DNA of 64,000 nucleotides, taken from contig JAFIGT010000030.1 in the NCBI GenBank assembly GCA_017849585.1, positions 62,001-126,000 of the forward strand. Direction: 5' to 3'. Position 1 is the first letter of the stretch. The number at the start of each line of letters is the position of its first letter. Shown piece by piece: positions 48,700-58,376 of the stretch. This DNA comes from Verrucomicrobium sp. Lineage in GTDB: Bacteria > Verrucomicrobiota > Verrucomicrobiia > Methylacidiphilales > UBA1321. The position numbers and the translations under genes are program-made. The notes beneath the pieces were generated by a model. It saw only the letters and a program-made list of their open reading frames with translations. It was not told the origin of the DNA and ran no database searches.

Positions 48700-50460
48700 A
48701 TGAACAAAGGCGACATTGCTGAAATTCTGAACGAGATCGCCGTCCTCCTCGAATTAAAGGGCGAGAACATCTTCAAGACGCGCGCCTACACCAGTGCCGC
48801 GCGAACGCTCGACTTGCTCGATGAAGACCTCGGCGTGATCATCGCGGAGAATCGCCTCGGTTCGATCAAGGGCATTGGCACGGCTTTGCAGGAAAAAATC
48901 GCTGAGCTCTACACCACTGGAAAACTCGCTTATTACGACGAACTCAAGAAATCGCTGCCTCCTGTCCTGCTGGAATTGTTGAACATCCCCGGCGTCGGCC
49001 CGAAGAAAGCCAAGGCGCTCCACGACCAACTCCAAATCCAGAGCCTCGCCGATCTGGAAACTGCCTGCAAAGATGGGCGCGTGGCCGCACTCACCGGTTT
49101 TGGCGAGAAGACCGCCACCCGTATTCTCGAAGGCATCACCCAGTATCACTCCTACCAATCACAGCATCTCTACGCCGACGTCATTCTGATCGCGACCGAA
49201 CTCGTCGACACACTGCGCACGCACCCCGAGGTCACCCGCTGCAGCATCGCGGGCAGCCTTCGACGCGGAAAGGAAGTCGTCAAAGACATCGATCTCCTCG
49301 TCTCGTCGAAAGCGCCGGAGCAAGTCATGCGAGACTTCATCACGCTGCCGGAGATCGAGCGTGTCGTGGGCCAAGGCCCGACCAAGGCGAGCGTCGTGCT
49401 CAAAGGCGGCTTGCCGTGCGATCTACGCGTCGTCAGCGACAAGGAATTCGCCACCGCACTGCACCACTTCACCGGCAGCAAGGAGCACAATGTCGCGATG
49501 CGCCAGCGCGCCATTGCGGAAGGCAAGAAGCTCAGCGAGTGGGGACTTTTTCTTACCAGCAACAAAAGCGAAAGTGCCGACGGCGAAAAAGAGTCCGCCA
49601 AACCGCAGGGCGAACTGATTCCGTGCCGCACGGAGGAAGAACTCTTCGAGAAGCTCGGCCTGCAATACATCCCGCCGGAACTTCGCGAGAACATGGGAGA
49701 GATCGAAGCCGCTGCAGAGTGCAAAATCCCGCGACTCCTCGAGTGGAGCGATCTCCGCGGCACATTCCACAATCACACCACATGGAGCGACGGCAAAAAC
49801 ACGCTCCAGGAGATGGCCGAAGCCGCGCAAACTCTCGGGCTCGAATACCTCGGCATCGCGGATCACTCCAAGTCCTCCTTTCAGGCCAACGGCCTCAGCG
49901 AGGCCCGTCTGCTCGCGCAGATCGAGGAGATTGCAAAGCTGAATCACACTCTCGAAGACATCCATCTCTTCAGCGGTTGCGAAGTCGATATTCTCAAGGA
50001 CGGCCAGCTTGATTTCGGCGATGAGATTCTGCAGCAGCTCGACTACGTCGTCGCCAGCGTGCACAACGCCATGCAGCAACCGGAAGACGAGATCACCCGC
50101 CGCGTTATCCGCGCGATGGAAAATCCTTACGTCACCATGCTCGGGCATCCCACCGGGCGCCTGCTTCTCTCCCGCGCTCCCAGCGCGATCAATCTCGGCA
50201 AGATCATCGATTGCGCGGCGGAGACCGGCACGTGGATTGAACTCAACGCCAGCCCCTACCGCCTCGATCTCGACTGGCGCTGGTGGCATCGAGCCCGAGA
50301 CAAAGGCGTCAAATGTTCAATCAATCCCGATGCCCATCGCGTCGGCCAGCTTGGTTATCTCCGGCTTGGAGCTACCGCCGCCCGCAAGGGCTGGCTCCGC
50401 AAGGAAGACGTGGTCAATACCTTGAAGCTCGATAAAATCCGTCAGTTACTCGATCTTTAA
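48700..50460 (+). CDS. polX: DNA polymerase X family protein with PHP domain
   Basis: The 586-residue protein has an N-terminal helix-hairpin-helix region with GSIKGIG and NIPGVGPKKAK, a polymerase X core with GSLRRG, the metal pair Asp196/Asp198 (VVKDIDLLV) and third Asp241 (GLPCDLRVV), and a C-terminal PHP exonuclease domain from about residue 350 with HNHTTWSDG (His357, His359). All catalytic residues of the polymerase are present. PolX acts in gap filling during base excision repair, and the PHP domain has 3'-5' nuclease activity. It follows the AI-2E gene by 4 bp. Confidence 0.94.
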   Translation: MNKGDIAEILNEIAVLLELKGENIFKTRAYTSAARTLDLLDEDLGVIIAENRLGSIKGIGTALQEKIAELYTTGKLAYYDELKKSLPPVLLELLNIPGVGPKKAKALHDQLQIQSLADLETACKDGRVAALTGFGEKTATRILEGITQYHSYQSQHLYADVILIATELVDTLRTHPEVTRCSIAGSLRRGKEVVKDIDLLVSSKAPEQVMRDFITLPEIERVVGQGPTKASVVLKGGLPCDLRVVSDKEFATALHHFTGSKEHNVAMRQRAIAEGKKLSEWGLFLTSNKSESADGEKESAKPQGELIPCRTEEELFEKLGLQYIPPELRENMGEIEAAAECKIPRLLEWSDLRGTFHNHTTWSDGKNTLQEMAEAAQTLGLEYLGIADHSKSSFQANGLSEARLLAQIEEIAKLNHTLEDIHLFSGCEVDILKDGQLDFGDEILQQLDYVVASVHNAMQQPEDEITRRVIRAMENPYVTMLGHPTGRLLLSRAPSAINLGKIIDCAAETGTWIELNASPYRLDLDWRWWHRARDKGVKCSINPDAHRVGQLGYLRLGATAARKGWLRKEDVVNTLKLDKIRQLLDL

Positions 50461-50481
50461 CCGATAAAGACATTGCTGATC

Positions 50482-51303
50482 ATGATGTCGCTGCCGCACC
50501 GCCTGCTTCCGCTTCTGGTCTGGAGCGCGATCCTCGCCGTGTCGCGCGCCAGTGATCCCAAGCTTGTGGACAAGGCCTGGGATGATGCCTCCATGCTTCT
50601 CGTGCAGGAGTCGTACACCAAATTCACCACGGCTCAAGAGGTGAAAGGGGGGGGCGCCCGCGAGATTGAATACGGTATCGGCGTAAACCTCCTCAACCTG
50701 CAACCCAAGACAGTCCGGAATATTAATCGAGCCGAAGCCATCTTCACCCGTCTCATCGCCTCCAATCCGAATGACGAAGTCGGCATTGCCTCCCTCTATT
50801 ACCTCGCCCGGCTTGAGCAGATTCACCGCAACGATCCCAACGTGCCCAAGGCCTTGCAACTTTACGCGCAGCTGATTGCCGAGCATCCCGATCATTTCTA
50901 CGCCCAGAGCGCAATAGCAAAGGTCGCCATCCTGAAACTTTGCGCCACACCCACTACGGCCGATAAAAGGCAAGCGCTGGCCGAAGTTGAAAAATTGGCT
51001 CATCTGCTCAATGAACCCGCCGCGCGCTGCAATTTCAATCTCGTCGTGAGCACCGCCTGCATCCAGTACAACCTCGGTGACGAAAAAGCGCTCCGCTACC
51101 TGATCGAAGCCGATACCATCGGTATTCCGATCCAGTTTTCCGAGGCCAACGTTCTCATCCGCATTGGCAACCTCGCCCTGCGTCTCGGCAAGCGCGACAT
51201 CGCCATCACCTACTTTGAACGCTTTCTCAAGGAATTTCCCCGCAGCACGCGCGCCTTCACGGTTCAACAAAAGGTCAAGGAACTGAAAGGGGCCAAATCG
51301 TGA
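50482..51303 (+). CDS. Exported tetratricopeptide-like protein
   Basis: The protein is 273 residues from ATG 50482 (a second ATG follows at 50485). It has a signal peptide (LPHRLLPLLVWSAILAVSRAS) and several TPR-like helix pairs, clearest in the last third (LVIRIGNLALRLGKR-type, YFERFLKEFPRSTRAF). It has no catalytic motif. Its stop overlaps the substrate-binding protein start as GTGA, so it belongs to the ABC importer operon. It might bind the importer or cell-envelope partners in the periplasm; the role is unknown. Confidence 0.7.
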   Translation: MMSLPHRLLPLLVWSAILAVSRASDPKLVDKAWDDASMLLVQESYTKFTTAQEVKGGGAREIEYGIGVNLLNLQPKTVRNINRAEAIFTRLIASNPNDEVGIASLYYLARLEQIHRNDPNVPKALQLYAQLIAEHPDHFYAQSAIAKVAILKLCATPTTADKRQALAEVEKLAHLLNEPAARCNFNLVVSTACIQYNLGDEKALRYLIEADTIGIPIQFSEANVLIRIGNLALRLGKRDIAITYFERFLKEFPRSTRAFTVQQKVKELKGAKS

Positions 51304-52892
51304 AACGCGAGACCATTTTCCAGTTCATCGGTTTTGGCCTCGTGGCCATTGGGTATCTCGCCTCCACTTTCTTCGTGCTCCAACGCAAGACCGCCAATCT
51401 CGAGAAGCCGAACCAGATCACGCTTCGCATCGCCCACTGGCAATTGGAGCAGGGACTACATCATGCCTTCGACGAGCTTGCCGCCGAATTCACTCGTCAG
51501 CACCCCGATATCCGGGTCGAACAACTCCTCGTCCCGGAACGCATCTTCCCCAACTGGCTCGTCACGCAGCTCATCGGCGGCACCGCGCCCGATCTCATCG
51601 AAGTCGGCTACGGCATCGATGACGAACGTCTCGCCCGCTATTTCGTTCCGCTCAGCCTCTGGGTCGAGCGGCCTAATCCCTACAACCGGGGCACGACCCT
51701 CGAAAAAATCCCCTGGCGCGACACGTTCCTCGACGGCATGTACAGCAGCTACAGTTCTACGCTGCAGGATTACTACTCCGCCGGCCTCAACATGCACACG
51801 GTCCGGCTCTATTATAACCGCGGCCTCTATGAAAAGATCATGGGCCTGGGGGCTCCGGCGCCGAAAAACTTCCGGGAATTCGAAGCCGTCTTCCGCAAGC
51901 TGGCCGACTACAACCGCACGCGCGTCAACAAAGTCGTGGCCATTGCCGGGTCCGATTACAACGGCCCGCTTCTGCTCGATCAATTCCTCAGTAACCAGAC
52001 CCAAAAGCTGCTCCTGCGGCTCAATGACCTCCTCGACTTCACCGTCAGCAAGCCGGACACGCAACTGGCCTATCTTGCGGGCCGATGGAACTTCACCTCA
52101 CCCGAAGTACGCAGCGGACTTGAGCTACAGCATGAAGTCGGTCGCAATCTCCCCCCCGGTTTCCAATCCCTGCGCCGCGAAGACGCCACCTTCTATTTTC
52201 TTCAGGAACGCGCACTCATGATCGTCAGCGGTAGTTGGGACGTCCGCACCCTCAAGGCTCAAGCCCCCTTTCCCATCGACATCGTTTCGATCCCGCTGCC
52301 CACCCCGGAGAATCCCGAATACGGCAAATACGTCCTTGGCGCTTTCGCGGAGAACAACGACGTCGCCACCCGCTTTGGCATCACACGCCTTTCCAAGCAC
52401 CCCAAGGCCGCGCTCGCGTTCCTCCAGTTCATGACCTCGCAACGTGGCAATCAGATGTTCGTCGACACCAGCTATTGGCTGCCCTCCATCATCGGCGTCA
52501 CCATTCCTGAACCAATCCGCGCCTTTCAACCCATTACGGAAGGCTACACCCAGGGCCTTGCCTTCAACTCCTTCGGAGCCGACGGACGCCTCGTGATCAA
52601 TCAAAACCTCTATCAGCTCTACAGCGATCACGAACCGGTCAGCACCTTCACCCGCTCCCTCGAAGAGGATTTGCGCCCCGCCGTTCGGCGTGATTTGTTA
52701 CAGGAAATCAAAACCCGCCGCCACGCCATCGCCCACGACGACACCACGCTCGCCGCACTCCAGTGGAAACAATACCGCGGCAAAACTTCCAGCGAAACGC
52801 TGCGTAAAATTTCCGCCACCCGCTTGAATCAGGACCTGATGGAATGCGGCGCATACACGCTCGAAACCTCGCTCGATTCCATCCAGAAATAA
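51300..52892 (+). CDS. Membrane-anchored ABC sugar-type substrate-binding protein
   Basis: The 530-residue protein is an extracellular solute-binding protein family 1 member. It starts with GTG and an uncleaved-looking helix (FIGFGLVAIGYLASTFFVL, no lipobox cysteine), so it is probably tethered to the inner membrane instead of being a lipoprotein. The binding domain begins ITLRIAHWQLEQGLHHAF and shows LIGGTAPDLIEVGYG and the SWDVRTLKAQAPF block typical of the group. It is about 100 residues longer than usual. The ligand is likely a sugar or oligosaccharide by family. Confidence 0.85.
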   Translation: MKRETIFQFIGFGLVAIGYLASTFFVLQRKTANLEKPNQITLRIAHWQLEQGLHHAFDELAAEFTRQHPDIRVEQLLVPERIFPNWLVTQLIGGTAPDLIEVGYGIDDERLARYFVPLSLWVERPNPYNRGTTLEKIPWRDTFLDGMYSSYSSTLQDYYSAGLNMHTVRLYYNRGLYEKIMGLGAPAPKNFREFEAVFRKLADYNRTRVNKVVAIAGSDYNGPLLLDQFLSNQTQKLLLRLNDLLDFTVSKPDTQLAYLAGRWNFTSPEVRSGLELQHEVGRNLPPGFQSLRREDATFYFLQERALMIVSGSWDVRTLKAQAPFPIDIVSIPLPTPENPEYGKYVLGAFAENNDVATRFGITRLSKHPKAALAFLQFMTSQRGNQMFVDTSYWLPSIIGVTIPEPIRAFQPITEGYTQGLAFNSFGADGRLVINQNLYQLYSDHEPVSTFTRSLEEDLRPAVRRDLLQEIKTRRHAIAHDDTTLAALQWKQYRGKTSSETLRKISATRLNQDLMECGAYTLETSLDSIQK

Positions 52893-52893
52893 T

Positions 52894-53844
52894 ATGGCCG
52901 CCTTCATTCCAACCAAAAAAGCCCTGCACGAATGGCGACTCTACTTGTTCGTTATTCCCTCCCTCGTGCTCATTGCAGTCTTTGCCTATTTTCCCGCCAT
53001 CAGCGCCGTCTACCACAGCTTCTTCGACTGGCAGGGCGGCAACTACAAGGAATTCATCGGCTGGGATAATTTCATCCAGGCCTGGACCGACGACGTCCTC
53101 TGGCAATCCTTCGGCACCGTCTTTATTCTCATTGTCGCCAATCTCTTCAAGATGATCCCCTCCATCGCCGTCGCGGTGGTGATTCACCGTCTCGTCAGCG
53201 ACCGCTGGCAATACTGGTATCGCGTTCTCGTCGTCGTGCCGATGATCGTCCCGGAACTCGTCCGCCTCTTCATCTGGAAATTTTTCTACGACCCCACCTT
53301 TGGCCTGCTCAACAAAATCCTCGACTGGATCGAGCTCAAGCCGATTCTCGTCTCGCTCGATACCTACGTGCTCCACTGGAATGTCTTTCGCGAAGGTTTC
53401 CCCATCCCCTGGCTGAGCGAACCGCATCTCATTGTCCCCTCGCTCATCTTCTGGGGTTTTCCATGGATTGGTGCGGTCGGCGTGCTCATTTTCCTCGCCG
53501 GACTCGAATCGATTGGTCGTGAAGTTTATGAAACCGCCGAGCTCGATGGCGCGAACGGCTTTCAGAAATTCCTCTACATTGAATTTCCCCTTATCCTCAC
53601 CCAGATCCGCCTCATGCTCATCCTCATGGTCATTGGCACCATTCAGGGCTATGGACTGCAACTCCTGCTGCTCGGTCAGGACGGTGGCGCGGGCGGGGCC
53701 GGCATGGTTCCCGGACTCTGGATGTTCAACCGCGCTTTCTCTGCCGGGCAATTCGGCTACGCCTGCGCCATTGGCATGGTTCTTTTCGTCTTCATTCTCG
53801 TGCTGACCCTGATCAACAACAAATACATCCGGATTCAGCGATGA
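52894..53844 (+). CDS. ABC transporter permease, MalF/UgpA type
   Basis: The 316-residue protein is a CUT1-type permease with six helices. The EAA loop that contacts the ATPase reads EVYETAELDGANGFQKFLYI. It follows the binding protein by one base. With the next gene it forms the membrane part of a sugar importer. The periplasmic loop between about residues 130 and 180 is a little longer than in UgpA. Confidence 0.9.
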   Translation: MAAFIPTKKALHEWRLYLFVIPSLVLIAVFAYFPAISAVYHSFFDWQGGNYKEFIGWDNFIQAWTDDVLWQSFGTVFILIVANLFKMIPSIAVAVVIHRLVSDRWQYWYRVLVVVPMIVPELVRLFIWKFFYDPTFGLLNKILDWIELKPILVSLDTYVLHWNVFREGFPIPWLSEPHLIVPSLIFWGFPWIGAVGVLIFLAGLESIGREVYETAELDGANGFQKFLYIEFPLILTQIRLMLILMVIGTIQGYGLQLLLLGQDGGAGGAGMVPGLWMFNRAFSAGQFGYACAIGMVLFVFILVLTLINNKYIRIQR

Positions 53845-54704
53845 GACTGACTACTCCCACCACTGTCACCGTCAAAGCCGTGGGCCGCGAGAAACTCGAG
53901 TTGCCCAAGCACCTCTTCGTTCTCGCCGTGCTGGCCATTGAACTCCTGCCGTTCTACATGATGCTGCAAATCAGCTTCAAAAATAACGTCATGTTCAACG
54001 CCAACCCGTGGCTTCCCATCCTTCCCGGTGCCACGTTGGTCGAAAACTTCCGCTTCGCTTATCACCTTATTCTCCCCTACGCGGCCAACACCATTTTTGT
54101 TTCCGTCACCGCCGCCACGGCCAATCTCTTCTTCGCCATTCTCGCCGCCTACTTTTTCGCCCGCTACAAAATGCCGTTCAGCAACGTCCTCTGGTCCGCG
54201 TTCCTCACGCTCATGCTGATTCCGAGCGTCACCAACATCGTTCCCCTCTTCACGCTCCTCAAAAAACTCAACCTCCTTAACTCGCTCTGGGGTCTCATCG
54301 CCGTCGCGGTCGCCAGCGGACAGGTGTTCAACATCTTTGTCCTGCGCAATTTCATTGAGGACCTTCCGCGCGATTTATTTGAAGCGGCCGAGATGGACGG
54401 GGCCGGTCACTGGAAACAAATCATCCACATCGTCATTCCGCTCAGCGGCCCCATCATCGGCACGCTTTTCATTCTCTCGTTTCTCGGTTGCTGGAATGAC
54501 TTCCTCATGCCGCTCATCATTCTTCGTGACCCACAGCTTTTCACCCTCGGCGTCGGTTTGATCTACCTCGACGGCGACTACGCCAAGGACTGGGGCCATA
54601 TCATGGCCGCGTTCTTCATGGCCAGCCTCCCGCTCCTCATCATGTTCCTCTTCACAATGAAACTCTTCATCCGGGGACTGAGCGCGGGGGCGCTGAAGGG
54701 CTAG
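53841..54704 (+). CDS. ABC transporter permease, MalG/UgpE type
   Basis: The 287-residue protein is the second CUT1 permease. Six helices are visible, and the EAA loop reads DLFEAAEMDGAGHWKQIIHI. Its start overlaps the previous stop by 4 bp (ATGA). No ATP-binding subunit gene is present in the operon or window, so a shared MsmK/UgpC-type ATPase encoded elsewhere is expected, as is common for this class. A hairpin overlaps the stop codon. Confidence 0.9.
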   Translation: MRLTTPTTVTVKAVGREKLELPKHLFVLAVLAIELLPFYMMLQISFKNNVMFNANPWLPILPGATLVENFRFAYHLILPYAANTIFVSVTAATANLFFAILAAYFFARYKMPFSNVLWSAFLTLMLIPSVTNIVPLFTLLKKLNLLNSLWGLIAVAVASGQVFNIFVLRNFIEDLPRDLFEAAEMDGAGHWKQIIHIVIPLSGPIIGTLFILSFLGCWNDFLMPLIILRDPQLFTLGVGLIYLDGDYAKDWGHIMAAFFMASLPLLIMFLFTMKLFIRGLSAGALKG

Positions 54705-54723
54705 CAGGACTGAACCCTGCTAG
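54701..54723. terminator. Hairpin between the ABC operon and uvrB
   Basis: CTAGCAGG at 54701-54708 pairs with CCTGCTAG at 54716-54723 around a 7-base loop, covering the permease stop codon. It lies between convergent genes and could act for both. There is no T-run on either side. Confidence 0.4.
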
Positions 54724-54730
54724 TGTAAAA

Positions 54731-56779
54731 TCACACCGCCTTTTTCGCTTTCTTCCCGCCCTTACGATAACTGATGGGCTTGGTCGACGCCGACTTCGGT
54801 TCGATCTTGTCAATACCCGCGCGTTGCTTCAGCTCCAGCATTTGATCCCGCAACAACGCCGCCTTCTCGAACTCCAGCGAATTACTCGCCGCGATCATCT
54901 CCTCTTCCAATTCCCGCAGCACGTCGAGCGTATCCAGATCGCCGCCAGACTCCCGCACGACGCTCGCCTCGATTTCCTTGCCCTTCAATAAATTCGCCAA
55001 GCTCTCCTGTACGGCACGTTGCACCGTCTTCGGCGTGATCTTGTGTTCGACATTATAAGCGAGCTGTTTTTCACGCCGCTTCTTCGTCACCTCGATCAGT
55101 TTCTTGATCGATTGCGTCAGCGTGTCGGCATAGAGAATCACCTTGCCGTTCACGTGACGCGCCGCGCGGCCCGCCGTCTGGATCAGCGATGTCTCCGAGC
55201 GGAGGAAACCCTCCTTGTCCGCGTCCAGAATGGCCACCAGCGACACCTCGGGCAGATCGAGACCTTCGCGGAGCAGATTGATCCCCACCAATACATCGCA
55301 TTTGCCTTGGCGCAATTCGCGCAGAATCTCCACCCGCTCGATCGTGTCGATTTCGGAATGCAGATAGCGCACGTTGATTTTCAAATCGCGCAGATAATCG
55401 GTCAGATCCTCCGCCGTGCGCTTCGTCAAGGTGGTCACCAGAACGCGCTCCTGTTTCTCCACCCGCAACCGAATCTGCTCGATCAGATCATCGATCTGGC
55501 CATTGAGCGGCTTCATCTCGATCTCCGGATCGATCAGGCCCGTGGGCCGGATCACCTGTTCGATCACCACTCCGCCCGCCGCCTTCACTTCATACGGTGC
55601 CGGTGTGGCGGACACATAAATACGCTGCCCCACGAGTTCGTCGAACTCCGGGTATTTCAGTGGCCGATTATCCAGCGCCGACGGCAGCCGGAACCCGTGT
55701 TCCACCAGCACTGTTTTGCGCGAACGATCCCCCTCGTACATGCCGCCGATCTGCGGCACGGTCACATGCGACTCGTCGAGCACGGTCAGAAAGTCATCCG
55801 GGAAAAAGTCGATCAACGTGAACGGCCGCGAGCCGGGTGGGCGACCGCTCAGATGGCGCGAATAATTCTCGATGCCATTGCAAAATCCCATCTCCTCCAT
55901 CATCTCCAGATCATACGTCGTGCGCATCTTCAACCGTTGCGCCTCCAACAATTTTCCGGTCTTCTCCAATTCCTGAATGCGCTCATCGAGTTCCTGGCGG
56001 ATCGAGATTTGCGCCAGCTTCATCTTTTCGTGCGGTGTCACGTAATGCTTTGCCGGGAAGAGAATCAGCTCCTCCATGTGCGCCTCCACCTCACCTGTGA
56101 GTGGATCAAACCGGCTCATCCGCTCGACCTCATCACCGAAAAATTCCACGCGAATCGCATCCTCCGTATAGGCCGGGCAGATCTCCACCACGTCGCCCCG
56201 CACGCGGAATTGACCCCGCTGCAGCGCCACGTCGTTGCGCGAATACTGCATCTCCACGAGCTTCGCGAGCAATTGCTCCCGCGTCAGGAATTCGCCCTTC
56301 GTCACGCGGAACATCATGTTCTCGTAATCCTCCGGTGAACCCAAGCCGTAGATGCACGACACGCTCGCCACGACAATCACATCCCGACGCGATAGCAGTG
56401 AACTCGTCGCCGCCAGCCGCAAACGCTCAATCTCCTCGTTCACACTCGAATCCTTCTCAATGTACGTATCGCTGCGCGGAATGTACGCCTCGGGCTGATA
56501 GTAATCGAAGTAGGAGACAAAATATTCCACCGCGTTCTCGGGAAAGAACTGCTTGAACTCGCTGTAGAGCTGAGCTGCGAGGGTCTTGTTGTGGGATAAA
56601 ACCAGAGTGGGCCGCCCCAGGTTCTTAATCACGTTGGCAATCGTGAAGGTCTTGCCCGAGCCGGTCACACCGAGCAGCACATTGTGCTTGTCACCGGTCT
56701 TCAACCGCTCCGTCAGCGCCTGGATCGCGGTCGGTTGATCGCCTTGCGGCGGATAGGGGCTATTCAGTCGGAAATCCAT
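54731..56779 (-). CDS. uvrB: UvrABC system protein B
   Basis: The 682-residue protein is the nucleotide excision repair helicase-like subunit that verifies damage and recruits UvrC. The Walker A motif is [14 protein letters not shown], the beta-hairpin region is [14 protein letters not shown], and motif II-like DESHVT follows. The C-terminal UVR domain ([16 protein letters not shown]) is the UvrC contact. The ATG at 56779 ([11 protein letters not shown]) is chosen since the 25 codons upstream are not family-like. A Lys-rich tail ends the protein. Confidence 0.96.
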   Translation of the reverse strand: MDFRLNSPYPPQGDQPTAIQALTERLKTGDKHNVLLGVTGSGKTFTIANVIKNLGRPTLVLSHNKTLAAQLYSEFKQFFPENAVEYFVSYFDYYQPEAYIPRSDTYIEKDSSVNEEIERLRLAATSSLLSRRDVIVVASVSCIYGLGSPEDYENMMFRVTKGEFLTREQLLAKLVEMQYSRNDVALQRGQFRVRGDVVEICPAYTEDAIRVEFFGDEVERMSRFDPLTGEVEAHMEELILFPAKHYVTPHEKMKLAQISIRQELDERIQELEKTGKLLEAQRLKMRTTYDLEMMEEMGFCNGIENYSRHLSGRPPGSRPFTLIDFFPDDFLTVLDESHVTVPQIGGMYEGDRSRKTVLVEHGFRLPSALDNRPLKYPEFDELVGQRIYVSATPAPYEVKAAGGVVIEQVIRPTGLIDPEIEMKPLNGQIDDLIEQIRLRVEKQERVLVTTLTKRTAEDLTDYLRDLKINVRYLHSEIDTIERVEILRELRQGKCDVLVGINLLREGLDLPEVSLVAILDADKEGFLRSETSLIQTAGRAARHVNGKVILYADTLTQSIKKLIEVTKKRREKQLAYNVEHKITPKTVQRAVQESLANLLKGKEIEASVVRESGGDLDTLDVLRELEEEMIAASNSLEFEKAALLRDQMLELKQRAGIDKIEPKSASTKPISYRKGGKKAKKAV

Positions 56780-56862
56780 AGAACTTATCTCGATACGAAA
56801 AAAACGTTTCTTGGTTTTGCCAAGAGGCCGATTATTGATAAACCTATAGCACACATTTTGCC

Positions 56863-58215
56863 ATGGACATCCTCTTTCTCTTTATCGGTTTGATTCTCGG
56901 TGCCGCCGCCGCGTGGATGATCCAATCCTACCGCCTCTCCTCCCTGCGCGTCCGGGCCGAGGAACGCGCCATCCTGCTGGAATCTGCCCGGCTGAAGAGC
57001 GAAGACACCCTGCTCACCGAGCGCAACCAGGTGCTCGAACTCAGCAAGCAACTTGCCAGCGCCCAAGTCTCACTGGCCGCCGCGCAGGAACAACTCAAGC
57101 TCCGCAACACCGAGATCGCCGAAACGCAGACCCGCCTCAAGACCGAGTTCGAAAACCTCGCCAACCGCATTTTCGAGGAAAAGAGCAACACCCTTGCCAG
57201 CCAGAATCAGAGCAAGCTCGGCTCACTCCTCGCTCCGTTCCAGCAGCAGATCGCCGACTTCCGCCAGCGCATCGACACCATCTACGCGCAGGATTCCGCC
57301 GACCGCGTTGCGCTGAAGACGCAGATCGAAACCCTCACCCTCCTCAACCAGCAGGTCACGCAGGAAGCCAACAACCTCACCCTCGCGCTCAAAGGCCAAT
57401 CCAAGACCCAGGGCAACTGGGGCGAACTCATCCTCGAGACAATTCTCGAGCGCTCCGGCCTGACCAAGGGCTCCGAGTACGTCGTTCAGGCCAGCATGAC
57501 CACCCCCGACGGTCGCCGCCTGCAACCCGACATCGTCATCAACCTCCCCGAGGGCAAGCACCTCATCATCGATTCCAAAGTCTCGCTCACTTCCTACGAA
57601 CGTTTCTGCTCTAGCGAGAATCCCGCCGAGCAAACCGCGGCCCTCGCCGCGCACATCGCCTCGATCCGCGGACACATCGAGGAACTCAGCGCCAAGGATT
57701 ATCCCTCGCTCTACCAGATCGACAGCCCCGACTTCGTCCTCATGTTCGTGCCGGTGGAGCCCGCCTTCAGCGTCGCCTTGCAGAATGCTCACGACCTCTA
57801 CAACGAGGCGTTCGAGCGCAAGATCATCCTCGTTACCGCCTCCACCCTGCTTGCCACGCTTCGCACCGTCGCCCAGATCTGGAAGCAGGAAAAGCAAACC
57901 CGCAACGCCCTCGAAATCGCCCGCAAGAGCGGCGATTTGTACGACCAATTCGTCCGCTTCTACGAAAGTCTGGAAGAGATTGGTGGCTGTTTAGGTAAGA
58001 CGACGCGCGCGTATGATGACGCCATGGGTCGGCTCAAAACCGGTCGAGGCAACCTCGTCAAACGGGTGGAAGATCTCCGCAAACTTGGCGCCAAAGCCTC
58101 CAAAAATCTCCCCACCGCACTCACGGAAGAAGCCGAATCGGAAGAATCCACTCCCGCTGCGCTTCCCCTCGAGACCACGTCACCGCCCGCCAGCGATAAG
58201 ACGTCATCGCCCTAA
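56863..58215 (+). CDS. rmuC: DNA recombination protein RmuC
   Basis: The 450-residue protein has an N-terminal membrane helix (about 2-22), a long coiled coil (about 25-170) and the RmuC nuclease-like domain (about 175-390) with [17 protein letters not shown] and [15 protein letters not shown]. It limits inversions at short inverted repeats in E. coli; it has a restriction-endonuclease-like fold. The tail is a Ser/Glu-rich low-complexity stretch. The divergent uvrB gene is 83 bp away, so the two may share a promoter region. Confidence 0.93.
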   Translation: MDILFLFIGLILGAAAAWMIQSYRLSSLRVRAEERAILLESARLKSEDTLLTERNQVLELSKQLASAQVSLAAAQEQLKLRNTEIAETQTRLKTEFENLANRIFEEKSNTLASQNQSKLGSLLAPFQQQIADFRQRIDTIYAQDSADRVALKTQIETLTLLNQQVTQEANNLTLALKGQSKTQGNWGELILETILERSGLTKGSEYVVQASMTTPDGRRLQPDIVINLPEGKHLIIDSKVSLTSYERFCSSENPAEQTAALAAHIASIRGHIEELSAKDYPSLYQIDSPDFVLMFVPVEPAFSVALQNAHDLYNEAFERKIILVTASTLLATLRTVAQIWKQEKQTRNALEIARKSGDLYDQFVRFYESLEEIGGCLGKTTRAYDDAMGRLKTGRGNLVKRVEDLRKLGAKASKNLPTALTEEAESEESTPAALPLETTSPPASDKTSSP

Positions 58216-58291
58216 TTGGCGCGCATCCCCTTGTATTACAATAGGTAAAGCGTAGATGAGGTCCACTTACAATGGAGCCCCATCCTGATTT

Positions 58292-58332
58292 TAAGCCTTG
58301 ACCCGAGCCGCCATTGGAGTAAGGCTTGACCC
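58292..58332 (+). repeat. Two direct 13-base repeats upstream of a glycosyltransferase gene
   Basis: TAAGCCTTGACCC at 58292-58304 and TAAGGCTTGACCC at 58320-58332 differ at one base and start 28 bases apart. The second contains TTGACC, a good -35 match, but no convincing -10 stands 17 bases on (CTTAAC). They lie 45-85 bases before the start of the cellulose-synthase-like gene. Confidence 0.4.
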
Positions 58333-58376
58333 AATTTTATTTCATCTGCTTAACGCTTTTCCGCTTTAAAATACCC

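Noticed and set aside
55019-56338. A 439-codon plus-strand frame opposite uvrB
   Set aside because: Product is His/Leu/Arg-rich with no recognisable domain, as expected for an antisense shadow of uvrB.
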